Positions 43,057 through 52,814 of a stretch of DNA of 64,000 bases are shown one piece after another. Source of the stretch: Alistipes sp. (lineage in GTDB: Bacteria; Bacteroidota; Bacteroidia; Bacteroidales; Rikenellaceae); the NCBI GenBank assembly GCA_017623505.1, contig JAGAOZ010000007.1, positions 1 to 64,000 of the forward strand, in the 5' to 3' direction. The translations under genes and the position numbers were made by a program. The notes under the pieces are model-generated. The model did not search any database and was not told where the DNA came from. It was given only the letters and a program-made list of their open reading frames with translations. Numbering within the stretch: position 1 is the first letter of the stretch; each line of letters starts with the position of its first letter.

Positions 43057-43953
43057 ATGAACCAACTGCTTACACCACACTTCCCCGACTACGAACTTAT
43101 CGATTCGGGTGATTTCGAGAAATTGGAACGTTTCGGCGAGTTCGTAACTCGTCGTCCTGAGCCACAAGCTATATGGCATAAGTCGCTTAGCGACCAGGAG
43201 TGGCAACAACGCTCCGATGCATCTTTCCTACGCGCCTCTACATCTAAGAGCGACGAGCGAGGCGAGTGGCACAACAAGCCCCACATGAAGGAACGTTGGT
43301 GGATAAGCTATGATTATAAGCAGATGCACCTAAAGATGCGTCTTGGACTCACCTCATTCAAGCATGTCGGCATCTTCCCTGAGCAGGGTGCTAATTGGAA
43401 CTACATCTACGACCAGATTGAAAAGCAGAAAGCTGACGGCTCAACGCCTAAGATACTCAACCTATTTGCTTACACAGGCGGAGCTACTCTTGCAGCACGT
43501 AGTGCCGGAGCAGATGTCACACACGTCGATTCCGTCAAGCAGGTCGTTAGTTGGGCACGTGAGAATATGGAGCAGAGCGGTTTGGATGGCGTAAGATGGA
43601 TTGTCGAGGATGCCCTCAAGTTTGTTCGTCGTGAGGTGCGCCGCGGCAACCGCTATGACGGCATCATTCTTGACCCTCCGGCATACGGCCGTGGAGCAAA
43701 TGGTGAGAAGTGGGTTTTGGAGGAGAATATCTGCGAGATGCTGGAGTGCTGCGCTCAGCTTCTTGACCCCAAGAGAGGTTTTCTGGTCCTAAACCTCTAC
43801 TCTATGGGGCTCTCGGCGACACTTGCCCGCACAGCACTTCGTCAAACCTTCGGAGATACAGGTCAAGAGGAGTTGGGTGAGCTATACTTCAAAGATAGCT
43901 TCAATAAGGAGCTGCCACTTGGTACATTCTGTCGTTTCTCAAGGATGAAATAG
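43057..43953 (+). CDS. Class I SAM-dependent methyltransferase, RlmI/RlmK-like
   Basis: 298 residues. SAM-binding motif I reads ILNLFAYTGGATLAA (about 133-147). The catalytic-region motif is DGIILDPPAYGRG (about 200-212), the NPPY-like form seen in rRNA cytosine/guanine methyltransferases such as RlmI and the K domain of RlmKL. No PUA or THUMP domain is present. Coupling to the U32 gene (2-base gap), itself RNA-modification related, supports an rRNA substrate; the exact base is unknown. Confidence 0.85.
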   Translation: MNQLLTPHFPDYELIDSGDFEKLERFGEFVTRRPEPQAIWHKSLSDQEWQQRSDASFLRASTSKSDERGEWHNKPHMKERWWISYDYKQMHLKMRLGLTSFKHVGIFPEQGANWNYIYDQIEKQKADGSTPKILNLFAYTGGATLAARSAGADVTHVDSVKQVVSWARENMEQSGLDGVRWIVEDALKFVRREVRRGNRYDGIILDPPAYGRGANGEKWVLEENICEMLECCAQLLDPKRGFLVLNLYSMGLSATLARTALRQTFGDTGQEELGELYFKDSFNKELPLGTFCRFSRMK

Positions 43954-43957
43954 TGAT

Positions 43958-44500
43958 ATGAAAAAATTTGCGGAGTTGTTTTGGTCCTTCTTTAAGATTG
44001 GACTCTTCACTTTCGGCGGTGGCTATGCAATGATATCCATCATCGAGAGAGAGGTCATACGCCGCAAAGGATGGATTGAGCAGAAAGAGTTTTTAGACCT
44101 TCTAACTCTCGCACAATCGGCCCCCGGTCCTATCGCGCTGAATACATCTGTCTTCGTAGGCTATAAGATGTATGGCTATCGTGGTGCACTCTCGGCGCTG
44201 TTAGGTGTTGCACTCCCCTCTTTTCTGATTATTTTATTGATAGCCATATTCTTTGCTCAGTTCCGCCACAACCCCGTTGTTGATGCAGCATTCAAAGGTA
44301 TGCGCCCGGCCGTTGTAGCCCTCATTATTGCACCGATTCTTGGATTCACTAAAGGGATGAAGTGGTATCTGCTTGCCGTAGCAGCCGCCGTTGCTTTGGC
44401 CGTTTGGTATTTGGGCATATCACCTATATACATATTATTGGCAGCTGCCCTCATTGGTTTGACCATAGCAGCACGCCGCGGAAAGGAGGTTGAGCAATGA
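43958..44500 (+). CDS. Chromate transporter family half-protein, first of a pair
   Basis: 180 residues, about five hydrophobic helices. It carries the CHR signature FTFGGGYAMISIIE near the N-terminus and QSAPGPIALNTSVFVGYKMYG (split near 49-69). It is a half-size (about 180-residue) member; full-size ChrA has two fused copies. A partner half follows with a 4-base ATGA overlap, so the two probably form a heterodimer. Family members export chromate, but for gut bacteria the physiological anion is unknown. Confidence 0.88.
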   Translation: MKKFAELFWSFFKIGLFTFGGGYAMISIIEREVIRRKGWIEQKEFLDLLTLAQSAPGPIALNTSVFVGYKMYGYRGALSALLGVALPSFLIILLIAIFFAQFRHNPVVDAAFKGMRPAVVALIIAPILGFTKGMKWYLLAVAAAVALAVWYLGISPIYILLAAALIGLTIAARRGKEVEQ

Positions 44501-45054
44501 TTTACCTTCAACTCTTCATCAGCTACCTTAAGATAGGTTTCTTCGGCTTTGGCGGAGGATATGCTATGCTATCACTCATACAGAATGAGGTTGTCGTACA
44601 AAACCAATGGCTGACCAACGCTGAGTTTACCGATATTGTCGCTGTCTCACAGATGACCCCTGGCCCCATAGCCATCAACTCTGCCACCTACGTTGGCTAT
44701 GAGGTTGCAGGCTTTTGGGGAGCTGTAGTTGCTACTTTTGCGGTCTGCCTTCCTGCGCTTACCTTGATGATTCTACTTACGAAATTTTACCTAAAACTTC
44801 GTAAAAATCGCTATATGCAGACCACTATCGGTGCTATGCACCCTGTTATTATCGGTATGATTCTCGCAGCCGCACTGATGCTTATCTTCCCCGACAGCAC
44901 CGATGCTGCAAGTTTTATAGATGGCTGGAGTTGGCTGCTTTTCTTCGGAACGCTTGTAGCTTGTTATAAAAAAGTAAACCCGATATTGCTTATCGCATTA
45001 TCGGGCGTTATGGGAATCGTCATTTACTACCTCCCGTCACTACTCTGCATATAG
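44497..45054 (+). CDS. Chromate transporter family half-protein, second of a pair
   Basis: 185 residues, about five hydrophobic helices. GFFGFGGGYAMLSLI and SQMTPGPIAINSATYVGYE are the counterparts of the first half's motifs. Its ATG overlaps the stop of the first half (ATGA), indicating coupled translation. Paired half-size proteins are expected to insert with opposite topology. The 3' end overlaps the convergent DUF1343 gene by 15 bases and no terminator is visible between them. Confidence 0.88.
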   Translation: MIYLQLFISYLKIGFFGFGGGYAMLSLIQNEVVVQNQWLTNAEFTDIVAVSQMTPGPIAINSATYVGYEVAGFWGAVVATFAVCLPALTLMILLTKFYLKLRKNRYMQTTIGAMHPVIIGMILAAALMLIFPDSTDAASFIDGWSWLLFFGTLVACYKKVNPILLIALSGVMGIVIYYLPSLLCI

Positions 45055-46248
45055 CAGATATTGACGACGCAGAGCCTTATACTCCTCCAGCTCTGCTTGC
45101 CACTTCGCCTCAATCTCTTCAGCGCTATGACCGGCAATAATCATCTCCTTGACGTAACCGACACCTACCAATAGGTCAAACATTCTATTAAAGAACTTTT
45201 CGCCTATTGCTAAATTGCGATAAGCATCTATCACATACTCAAGATTAAAACCACTCTCGATTACCTGCTCATCATCTATCTCTCTCAAATCCACACCCCA
45301 ACACTCTACATCTTTTAATGGTGGATTCTTAGCTCCCGCACGCGAGCGAGGGGTAAAACTAAACTTGGAACCTTTATAGTCGGGATGACCATAAACCTCA
45401 AAAGGCATATCTGTTCCTCTACCCAACGAGCACACCGTACCTTCAAACAGACATACCGACGGATATAGATATATGGAGTGCTGTGTAGGCAAATTTGGCG
45501 ATGGTGCATACGGCAACACATATCGTGTCGTGTGCGTATAGTTCTCACAAGTCACTACCTCCACATCACACTCCTTGACCCAACCTTCTCCTACCGCCAT
45601 TTGGGCTATCTCTCCCATCGTAAGGCCATGCACAACAGGAATAGGTAACGCTCCGACACCCGACTTATACTTCATATCGAGTATCGGTCCTGCCACATAC
45701 ATACCGTTAGGATTAGGTCTATCCAAAACAATCACTTTCAAGCCATACTCTGCACACGTATCAATCATGCGAATCATAGAGATATAATAGGTATAGAAAC
45801 GCAATCCCACATCCTGCATATCGACCAACAACACATCAAACTGACGCATCACATCATCCGACGGGCGATTTGTTTTACCATCATACAACGACCAAATCTG
45901 CACACCGGTCTTCTCATCCACCGAGTTTGCAACATGCTCTCCCGCATCTGCGCCACCTCTAAAGCCATGCTCAGGAGCAAATATTCCTTGTAAATCAACA
46001 CCTTTCTCGCATAACATATCTACCAAATGTTGCTCGCCAACCATAGCTGTATGGTTTGCCAGCACCGCAACGCGCTTGCCTTGTAGTTTGTCGATATACT
46101 CCTCCACTCGCTCAGCCCCGACTTGCACCTGTGGCTGCGACTGTGCATCCGTCTGAGGTTTCGTCTGAGGTTTAATCTGCGTTGTGCCACACGCCACCGT
46201 CGAAAGTAGCGTGAAGAGAATAATAAAATATGTTGCTATTGATTTCAT
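45040..46248 (-). CDS. DUF1343 lipoprotein, exo-beta-N-acetylmuramidase NamZ-like
   Basis: 402 residues from the ATG at 46248. The frame also has a GTG at 46260, but the ribosome site GGAGG directly abuts that GTG and is well spaced (10 bases) for the ATG. The signal peptide ends STVAC (Cys20), so it is a lipoprotein, with a Gln/Pro/Lys spacer. The catalytic domain opens KRVAVLANHTAM and carries FAPEHGFRG and VDMQDVGLRFYTY. DUF1343 members include Bacillus NamZ (GH171), which removes terminal MurNAc from peptidoglycan fragments. It probably serves cell-wall recycling. It follows prfB without a gap. Confidence 0.87.
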   Translation of the reverse strand: MKSIATYFIILFTLLSTVACGTTQIKPQTKPQTDAQSQPQVQVGAERVEEYIDKLQGKRVAVLANHTAMVGEQHLVDMLCEKGVDLQGIFAPEHGFRGGADAGEHVANSVDEKTGVQIWSLYDGKTNRPSDDVMRQFDVLLVDMQDVGLRFYTYYISMIRMIDTCAEYGLKVIVLDRPNPNGMYVAGPILDMKYKSGVGALPIPVVHGLTMGEIAQMAVGEGWVKECDVEVVTCENYTHTTRYVLPYAPSPNLPTQHSIYLYPSVCLFEGTVCSLGRGTDMPFEVYGHPDYKGSKFSFTPRSRAGAKNPPLKDVECWGVDLREIDDEQVIESGFNLEYVIDAYRNLAIGEKFFNRMFDLLVGVGYVKEMIIAGHSAEEIEAKWQAELEEYKALRRQYLLYAE

Positions 46249-46249
46249 A

Positions 46250-47363
46250 CTACGACGCACCTCCGAACTGCATCAGATACTCCTTAATGAATCCGTCCAA
46301 GTCGCCATCCATCACAGCATCAACATTCGAGGTTTGAAAACCTGTACGATGGTCCTTCACTCGCCTATCATCAAAGACGTATGAACGAATCTGCGAACCC
46401 CACTCGATACGTTTCTTTGTCGCCTCCAACGCCTGCTGCGTCGCCATACGCTTATCCAACTCGCGCTGATAAAGTTTCGAACGCAAGATACGCATCGCAT
46501 TCTCACGGTTCATCAGCTGTGAGCGCGTCTCGCTATTCTCGATAAGGAACTCCACCGCCTCGCCTGTGTCGGCATCCTTACCGTGATAACGCAGACGTAC
46601 AGCCGTCTCGACCTTATTTACATTCTGACCTCCTGCACCACTCGAACGATATGTATCCCACTCGTAATCCGACGGATTTATAACCACCTCGATACTATCA
46701 TCTACGGCAGGAGTCACAAATACCGATGCAAATGTTGTTTGACGTTTATTGTTGGCATTAAATGGCGAAAGACGCACCATACGATGCACGCCATTCTCAC
46801 TCTTTAGATATCCGTATGCATACTCTCCCTCTATCTCCAGCGTACAGGACTTCACGCCGACCTCATCGCCCGCCTGATAGTCCATCATACGATACTTATA
46901 ACCTCTGGAGTCGCACCAGCGGGTATACATTCTCAGCAGCATCGAAGCCCAATCCAGAGCCTCCGTACCACCCGCGCCGGCATTTATATCAAGAATAGCC
47001 CCCATCTTGTCCTCTTCGCCACGCAACATATTACGTAGCTCCAAGGCCTCGATAAGTTCGATTGCTTTAGCATATTGGGCTTCGACCTCCTCCTCTGACG
47101 CAAGTCCTGCTTCAATAAATTCCGGCATTAGGTTGAGTTCCTCGACAGCCTTACACACAGCGTCGTAGTCATCCACCCAACTCTTTATACCGGCCACTTT
47201 GCGCAACTGCTTCTGTGCTGCGTCAGCATCCTCCCAGAAATCGGGAACTTGCGTCTTCTCCTGCTCGTTTTGCAGGTCTATTCTTCGCTGTTCGATGTCA
47301 AAGACACCTCCCCAACGAATCCTGTCGTCTTATAGCCTCTTTAATATGTTCCTCAGCAATCAT
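46250..47363 (-). CDS. prfB: Peptide chain release factor 2 with +1 programmed frameshift
   Basis: It starts at ATG 47363 and encodes 21 residues (MIAEEHIKEA...RCL) before an in-frame TGA at 47300-47298. The site reads CTT-TGA-C, preceded by GGGGAGGTGT, a Shine-Dalgarno-like stimulator: the classic autoregulatory RF2 frameshift, in which low RF2 lets ribosomes slip +1. The new frame continues DIEQRRIDLQNEQEK and runs to the stop at 46250, for about 370 residues in total. The anticodon-like SPF tripeptide (for UGA) is near residue 199 and the catalytic GGQ near 244. It releases peptides at UGA and UAA. DUF1343 follows directly. Confidence 0.95.
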
Positions 47364-47388
47364 TTATCTATCTTATTTGTCTTAAACT

Positions 47389-47430
47389 ACTTGGCGTAAA
47401 TGAGCATTTTGAGGGCAAGCGTAAGGTTGC
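47389..47430 (-). repeat. Fragment of the 60.7-61.1 kb intergenic repeat, downstream of cysS
   Basis: Within the 162-base gap between cysS and prfB, the plus-strand stretch CTTGGCGTAAATGAGCATTT and the following GAGGGCAAG match the third repeat copy at about 61008-61036 at roughly 26 of 30 positions. Nothing else was seen in this gap. Confidence 0.5.
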
Positions 47431-47525
47431 GATTAAGCCATACGCATAGGCTGCTTGCAGACTATGATATGGCGGAGCAACCAAAAGGAACTTAACGCCG
47501 AAATCACCCATTAGAAGCATTTATA

Positions 47526-49004
47526 TTACTCTATCTCCCAATCAACCCCATCCTTACGATCCTTCACACGAATACCAATCTCGGTGAGTGAATTACGAAT
47601 CTTATCCGATGTAGCCCAATCCTTATTAGCTTTAGCCTCCTGACGAATTGCAAGCAACATATCCACGAGTTGTGGCACCATATTGTTGCCGCCTGCACCC
47701 TCCTGCTTCTCGTTACGCAGACCAAGCACATCGAATACGTAGAGGGTTACCACGCGACGCAACTCATCCAAATCCTCAGCCGATATAGTCTGCTGACCCT
47801 CAGCTATCTGGTTAATCAGGCGCACCCAATCAAACAGAGCCGAGATAACCATTGGAGAGTTCAAATCGTCATTCATAGCATCCTGGCAACGCTTCTCCAA
47901 CTCCTTCACATCCACAGTTGATGTAGCCGAAGCCTTCAACTTACCGAGTGTCTCCACGCCCTTCATCAAGCGGTCATAGCCCTTCTCGGCAGCCAGCAGT
48001 GCATCATTCGAGAAATCCATTGTCGAACGATAATGTGCCTGCAACACAAAGAAACGCACCGTCATAGGCGAATACGCCTGATTGAGCAATGGGTGTGTAC
48101 CACCAAACATCTCCTCCAGCGTGATAAAGTTACCGTACGACTTACCCATCTTGCGACCCTCGATAGTAATCATGTTGTTATGCACCCAATAGCGAGCCGA
48201 ATCCTTACCCAACGCTGCCGTAGCCTGAGCTATCTCGCACTCGTGGTGTGGGAACATTAAGTCCATGCCGCCACCATGAATATCGAACTGCTCACCCAGA
48301 TACTTGCAACCCATAGCCGAGCACTCCATATGCCAACCTGGGAAACCCTCACTCCAAGGTGAAGGCCAACGCATGATATGCTCTGCCGATGCTTTCTTCC
48401 ATAGAGCAAAGTCGTAAGAGTGCTTTTTATCATCCTGACCATCGAGATTACGTGTATTCTCCACTATATCGTCAAGATTACGTCCTGATAGCTTACCATA
48501 GTGGTAGTCCTTGTTGTACTTCTCGGCATCGAAATATACCGAGCCATTTGACTCATAGGCATATCCCGCATCAAAAATCTTCTTTACGAACTCAATCTGC
48601 TCGATTATGTGTCCCGAAGCGTGTGGCTCAATCGAAGGAGTCAAAACATTCAACTCATCCATTGCACGGTGGTAACGCTCCGTATAGTAGTGCGCCACCT
48701 CCATAGGCTCCAACTGCTCCAGACGAGCCTTCTTAGCAATCTTATCCTCGCCCTCATCCGCATCGTGCTCCAAGTGACCTACATCGGTAATATTACGCAC
48801 ATAACGCACTTTGTATCCCAATGCCTTGAGGTATCGGAACATCAAATCGAAGGTTACAGCAGGACGGGCATGTCCCAGATGTGGGTCGCCATAAACGGTA
48901 GGACCGCACACATACATACCGACATGCTCTGCATTAATAGGTACAAACTCCTCCTTACGACGAGTCAGGGTGTTGTATAAGAATAGTTTAGAATCCATAG
49001 TCAT
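47526..49004 (-). CDS. cysS: Cysteine--tRNA ligase
   Basis: 493 residues from the ATG at 49004 (an ATG two codons later, 48998, is equally possible); the open frame upstream is non-conserved leader. Class I motifs are the HIGH-like DPHLGHARP near residue 39 and KMGKS in [11 protein letters not shown] near residue 275, with zinc-binding [16 protein letters not shown] and HHECE segments. Full family length. It has a minus-strand -7 box, TACTTTTG at 49016-49023, very close to the start. Confidence 0.95.
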   Translation of the reverse strand: MTMDSKLFLYNTLTRRKEEFVPINAEHVGMYVCGPTVYGDPHLGHARPAVTFDLMFRYLKALGYKVRYVRNITDVGHLEHDADEGEDKIAKKARLEQLEPMEVAHYYTERYHRAMDELNVLTPSIEPHASGHIIEQIEFVKKIFDAGYAYESNGSVYFDAEKYNKDYHYGKLSGRNLDDIVENTRNLDGQDDKKHSYDFALWKKASAEHIMRWPSPWSEGFPGWHMECSAMGCKYLGEQFDIHGGGMDLMFPHHECEIAQATAALGKDSARYWVHNNMITIEGRKMGKSYGNFITLEEMFGGTHPLLNQAYSPMTVRFFVLQAHYRSTMDFSNDALLAAEKGYDRLMKGVETLGKLKASATSTVDVKELEKRCQDAMNDDLNSPMVISALFDWVRLINQIAEGQQTISAEDLDELRRVVTLYVFDVLGLRNEKQEGAGGNNMVPQLVDMLLAIRQEAKANKDWATSDKIRNSLTEIGIRVKDRKDGVDWEIE

Positions 49005-49015
49005 ATAATTTTCCA

Positions 49016-49023
49016 CAAAAGTA
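49016..49023 (-). promoter_or_regulatory. -7 box (TACTTTTG) of cysS
   Basis: A perfect minus-strand TAnnTTTG, 11 bases before the chosen start, implying an almost leaderless transcript or a start at 48998. Confidence 0.5.
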
Positions 49024-49160
49024 ACTATTTTTCCCCGAATAAAAACCTCTTCGGCAAAATCTTTTCTTTTCAAACACTCTTAACCCCCATTTATGCTCTA
49101 ATATTTTATGGATTAACCCATATTTTCCAAAATATTACCGTTGGTTTAGCGTTAAATTAC

Positions 49161-49168
49161 TATCTTTG
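49161..49168 (+). promoter_or_regulatory. -7 box (TATCTTTG) of the DUF2723 gene
   Basis: A perfect TAnnTTTG match 40 bases before the ATG at 49209; the -33 element is poorly matched. Confidence 0.55.
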
Positions 49169-49208
49169 CCTAATATTATCGAATCTATAAATTAGAAACT
49201 ATAAAGAT

Positions 49209-52200
49209 ATGACATTTAAGGGATGGAACAGAGTTGTCGGCTGGAGCGTCTTCGCTATCGCGCTGCTGACCTATCTGCTCACTATGGAGCCTGTGGCAAG
49301 CCTTTGGGACTGCTCGGAGTTTATTGCAACATCTTATAAGCTGGAGGTTGGCCACCCACCGGGAGCACCGCTCTTTATGTTACTGGCACGTATTGCGGCA
49401 ATTTTTGCTCCATCACCGGAGTATGTTCCACATATGGTCAATGGCATGAACTGTTTGGCAAGTGCTTTTTGTATCTTGTTTCTCTTTTGGAGCATCACTC
49501 ATATCGCTCGACGTATCGCCATGCAGGGACAGAGTGTAATGACCACTGCCACTCGAATAGCTATTTTAGGTGCCGGAGCAGTAGGTGCATTGGCCTACAC
49601 CTTTACCGACACATTCTGGTTCTCGGCTGTCGAGGGTGAGGTATATGCCCTGTCGTCGATGTTTACGGCTCTTGTTGTTTGGTTGATGCTCAAGTGGGAG
49701 GAGCATGCTGACGAGCCGGGTGCAAACCGCTGGATTCTGCTTATTGCATACCTTATGGGACTCTCCATAGGTGTCCACATCCTCAACCTGCTGACTATCC
49801 CTGCATTGGTATTCATCTACTATTTCCGTAAGCACTACAAGTCAGACAGGGTGAATTTCCTCGGAATGGTTATTGCCACCCTCTGTGCATTGCTTATTTT
49901 AGGTGTTATCAACGGCATCATCATCCCATATACAGTCTACATAGGCGCGATGATTGACGTATTCTTTGTCAATGTAATGGGTGCTCCGGTTAATTCGGGT
50001 ATCATATTCTACGCATTGTTTGTTCTTGCGAGTCTATCCTTCCTTATCTTCATTACACATAAGTACAAGCTACGCCTGCTGAACTTCATAACTTTGTGCT
50101 TGACGATGATTCTTATCGGTTTCTCGTCGTACGCCACTGTCACCATCCGCGCCGTAGCCAACCCTCCGATGAATAGTAACAACCCCGACAATCCACACGC
50201 TTTGTTGGCGTTACTGAATCGTGACCAATATGGTAATCGTCCATTGCTCTACGGCCCTCAAGTCACTTTTGTCGAGGAGATAGACCAGCAAACGGGCGAG
50301 AAGAGACTTTCGCCATATAGCGCTGCTAAGGGTGTTACAGAGGAGGAGACATACAGCTATAACCCCGAAACCGGCAAATACGATGTTGTCAAGAAGTTGG
50401 TAGATTACGATTACTACAATGAGAGTATGAGTTTCTTCCCTCGTATGTGGAACACCACCAAAGCTAACGAATATAAAGTTTGGGGTGCATACCGCGAGGA
50501 GGAGATAACCCAACGCGACCAATATGGTAATGCTCAACAAGTTACCGTAAAGGTCTTTGGCGAGCAGGTCGATAACCCTTTATTTACCAACAAAAAAGAG
50601 CGCTACGAAGATACGCCACGAAAGATTATTGAGCCTACATTTGGCGAGAATCTCAATTTCTTCTTCAAGTACCAACTCAACTACATGTATTGGCGCTACT
50701 TTATGTGGAACTTTGTAGGTCGTCAGGATGATATTCAGGCCGGTGAAGATACACTTCTACACGGCAATTGGATTTCCGGTATCGAATGGATGGATAGTGC
50801 GCGTTTAGGGCCTCAGGACAACCTGCCTAAAGAGATGCAGAACAACCCTGCGCGCAACACCTACTTCTACCTTCCACTCCTGCTCGGATTGCTGGGTATG
50901 CTCTATCAGTTGCTGCGTGATGGACGTTACTTCATTGTCGTCTTGACCCTCTTTGTTATGATGGGTATTGCGCTGGTGGTCTATTTCAATACAGGCCCAT
51001 CCGAGCCTCGTGAACGTGACTATGTATACGCCGGCTCATTCTACGCCTTCTGTATATGGATAGGTTTGGGAGTGCTTACCTTACGTGATTTCATCTCTGT
51101 CGTATGTCGTAACCGTGCTAAAGTCACCGCTTCGGTTTGCGCCACCCTTTTAGGACTTGGTATACCGACTATATTAGCTGCACAAAACTGGGACGACCAT
51201 GACCGTTCGGGTAGAACATACTCCCACGATATAGGTTGGAATTACCTGGCCTCTACCCCTAAGAATGCCATTATCATCAACTACGGTGATAACGACACCT
51301 TCCCTCTTTGGTACGCTCAAGAGGTCGAGGAGTACCGCCCCGATGTACGCATCATGAACTCATCGTACCTGAGTGGCGACTGGTATATCGACCAGATGAA
51401 ACAAGCGGCCAACAAAGCCCAGGGTGTTCCATTCTCACTTCCTCGCAGCAAATATGTAGGCGACGAGAACAACCACCTCTATATTATTCCACCAAGCTAT
51501 TGGGGTGGCAATGATGACGAGGCGTGGTACATCCAAGATGCTATCGATTTTGTCAAGAGCGACGAGGAGTATACCAAATGGGATTTCGGCAACAACGAAA
51601 AGCTCGATTTCCTCCCTACTCAGCACCTCATCCTGCCTGTCAATAAGCAGAATGTTCTCGATGCAGGCATCGTGAAGCCGGAGGACGAGGACCTCATCCT
51701 CGACGAGATTGTCTTTACAATCAAGAAGGACCACATCCTCAAGAGTGAAATGATGCTCTTGGATATGTTGGCAAACTTTGATTGGAAACGCCCTATCTGT
51801 TTCACTCAAGTATATGTTCTTGACAATCTGGGCCTTTTGGATTATCTTCAGTTTGATGGTTTCTCATATCGTCTTGTTCCAATCCGCACGCCATACTATT
51901 CATCATGGGATATTGGCCGTATTGATACCGACTTGACTTATGATTTAATGATGAACAAGTTCCGTTATGGTAATCTCGCCGACGAAGATGTGCTTGTAGA
52001 CTACTTTACAACCTACAATATGGCAGCATCTAAGACGCGCGAAGGCTTTGCCCGCTTAGCTAAGGCTTTAATTAACGAGGGTGACAACGAGAGAGCCCGC
52101 AAGGTTCTGAAGAAGGGCCTCGAGGTCTACCCTATTGAGAAGGTTCGCTACTCCGACGCCAACACCATACCATTCATCGAGAGCTACTACCTGATGGGGG

Positions 52201-52736
52201 ATAATCAGGCTGGTGATAAGATGTTGCGCGACTACGCCAACCATTTGATGGAGCATTTGAACTACTATCTCCGCTTCCCTGCGCACCAGCAGGAGCTTAT
52301 CCTGAGCGAGATTGCAAGCAAAGAGAACAGCATTGAGAATCTGCTCTACAACGTCGCTATCAAGCATAATCGCCAATCTATGGTCAAGACTCTACAAGAG
52401 CAGCTCACTTCGTATTACGCCAAGGCTAAATACGACACCAATGAGATACCATATCTAATTGCCGAGAGCTATTATTACTACAATAATGTGAACCAGGGCG
52501 ATGTGCTATGTCAAGAGATCTTCGACAAGAGTGCTGCTGTTATCGACGCCTTCGCACTCCTTCCTGAGGATGCTCTGACCACCCCTGCACAGGAGCAGCA
52601 AGTCGTAGATGCAATGATAACTTTGGAGAGCACCTATTCAATGGTCAAGAAGTATGGCCGTGAGCAGCTCACTCAGATCCTCTACACCTATCTTCTCTCA
52701 TTGGGCTATGAGGATGCAGACTTGCAGAGCTTATAG
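49209..52736 (+). CDS. DUF2723 membrane protein, putative protein O-mannosyltransferase-like (GT-C fold)
   Basis: 1175 residues. The first part (about 1-330) has about nine hydrophobic helices with the signature SLWDCSEFIATSYKLEVGHP, where an Asp-Cys-Ser-Glu loop is the likely GT-C catalytic loop. More helices follow at about 545-660. The rest is soluble with helical repeats resembling TPR near the C-terminus (about 930-1170). The family is widespread in Bacteroidota and is thought to glycosylate exported proteins or make surface glycans, but its donor and acceptor are unknown. Monocistronic between terminators. Confidence 0.85.
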   Translation: MTFKGWNRVVGWSVFAIALLTYLLTMEPVASLWDCSEFIATSYKLEVGHPPGAPLFMLLARIAAIFAPSPEYVPHMVNGMNCLASAFCILFLFWSITHIARRIAMQGQSVMTTATRIAILGAGAVGALAYTFTDTFWFSAVEGEVYALSSMFTALVVWLMLKWEEHADEPGANRWILLIAYLMGLSIGVHILNLLTIPALVFIYYFRKHYKSDRVNFLGMVIATLCALLILGVINGIIIPYTVYIGAMIDVFFVNVMGAPVNSGIIFYALFVLASLSFLIFITHKYKLRLLNFITLCLTMILIGFSSYATVTIRAVANPPMNSNNPDNPHALLALLNRDQYGNRPLLYGPQVTFVEEIDQQTGEKRLSPYSAAKGVTEEETYSYNPETGKYDVVKKLVDYDYYNESMSFFPRMWNTTKANEYKVWGAYREEEITQRDQYGNAQQVTVKVFGEQVDNPLFTNKKERYEDTPRKIIEPTFGENLNFFFKYQLNYMYWRYFMWNFVGRQDDIQAGEDTLLHGNWISGIEWMDSARLGPQDNLPKEMQNNPARNTYFYLPLLLGLLGMLYQLLRDGRYFIVVLTLFVMMGIALVVYFNTGPSEPRERDYVYAGSFYAFCIWIGLGVLTLRDFISVVCRNRAKVTASVCATLLGLGIPTILAAQNWDDHDRSGRTYSHDIGWNYLASTPKNAIIINYGDNDTFPLWYAQEVEEYRPDVRIMNSSYLSGDWYIDQMKQAANKAQGVPFSLPRSKYVGDENNHLYIIPPSYWGGNDDEAWYIQDAIDFVKSDEEYTKWDFGNNEKLDFLPTQHLILPVNKQNVLDAGIVKPEDEDLILDEIVFTIKKDHILKSEMMLLDMLANFDWKRPICFTQVYVLDNLGLLDYLQFDGFSYRLVPIRTPYYSSWDIGRIDTDLTYDLMMNKFRYGNLADEDVLVDYFTTYNMAASKTREGFARLAKALINEGDNERARKVLKKGLEVYPIEKVRYSDANTIPFIESYYLMGDNQAGDKMLRDYANHLMEHLNYYLRFPAHQQELILSEIASKENSIENLLYNVAIKHNRQSMVKTLQEQLTSYYAKAKYDTNEIPYLIAESYYYYNNVNQGDVLCQEIFDKSAAVIDAFALLPEDALTTPAQEQQVVDAMITLESTYSMVKKYGREQLTQILYTYLLSLGYEDADLQSL

Positions 52737-52759
52737 TAGTGCATAGCTACAATACAAAT

Positions 52760-52795
52760 TAAGAGCCTGTCCAACACATGTTAGACAGGCTCTTA
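52760..52795 (+). terminator. Terminator of the DUF2723 gene
   Basis: A 12-bp perfect stem TAAGAGCCTGTC (52760-52771) / GACAGGCTCTTA (52784-52795) with a 12-base loop; the AT-rich stretch after it may also serve the convergent nuclease gene. Confidence 0.8.
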
Positions 52796-52814
52796 ATTAT
52801 ATATAGGGTATATC

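Noticed and set aside
43958-45054. A frameshifted single ChrA gene instead of two genes
   Set aside because: Each half has complete motifs and its own start, and the ATGA overlap is a normal arrangement for paired half-size proteins.
47298-47300. In-frame TGA in prfB as evidence of a broken gene
   Set aside because: The context CTT-TGA-C with a purine-rich stimulator is the known RF2 programmed frameshift, and the second frame is intact.
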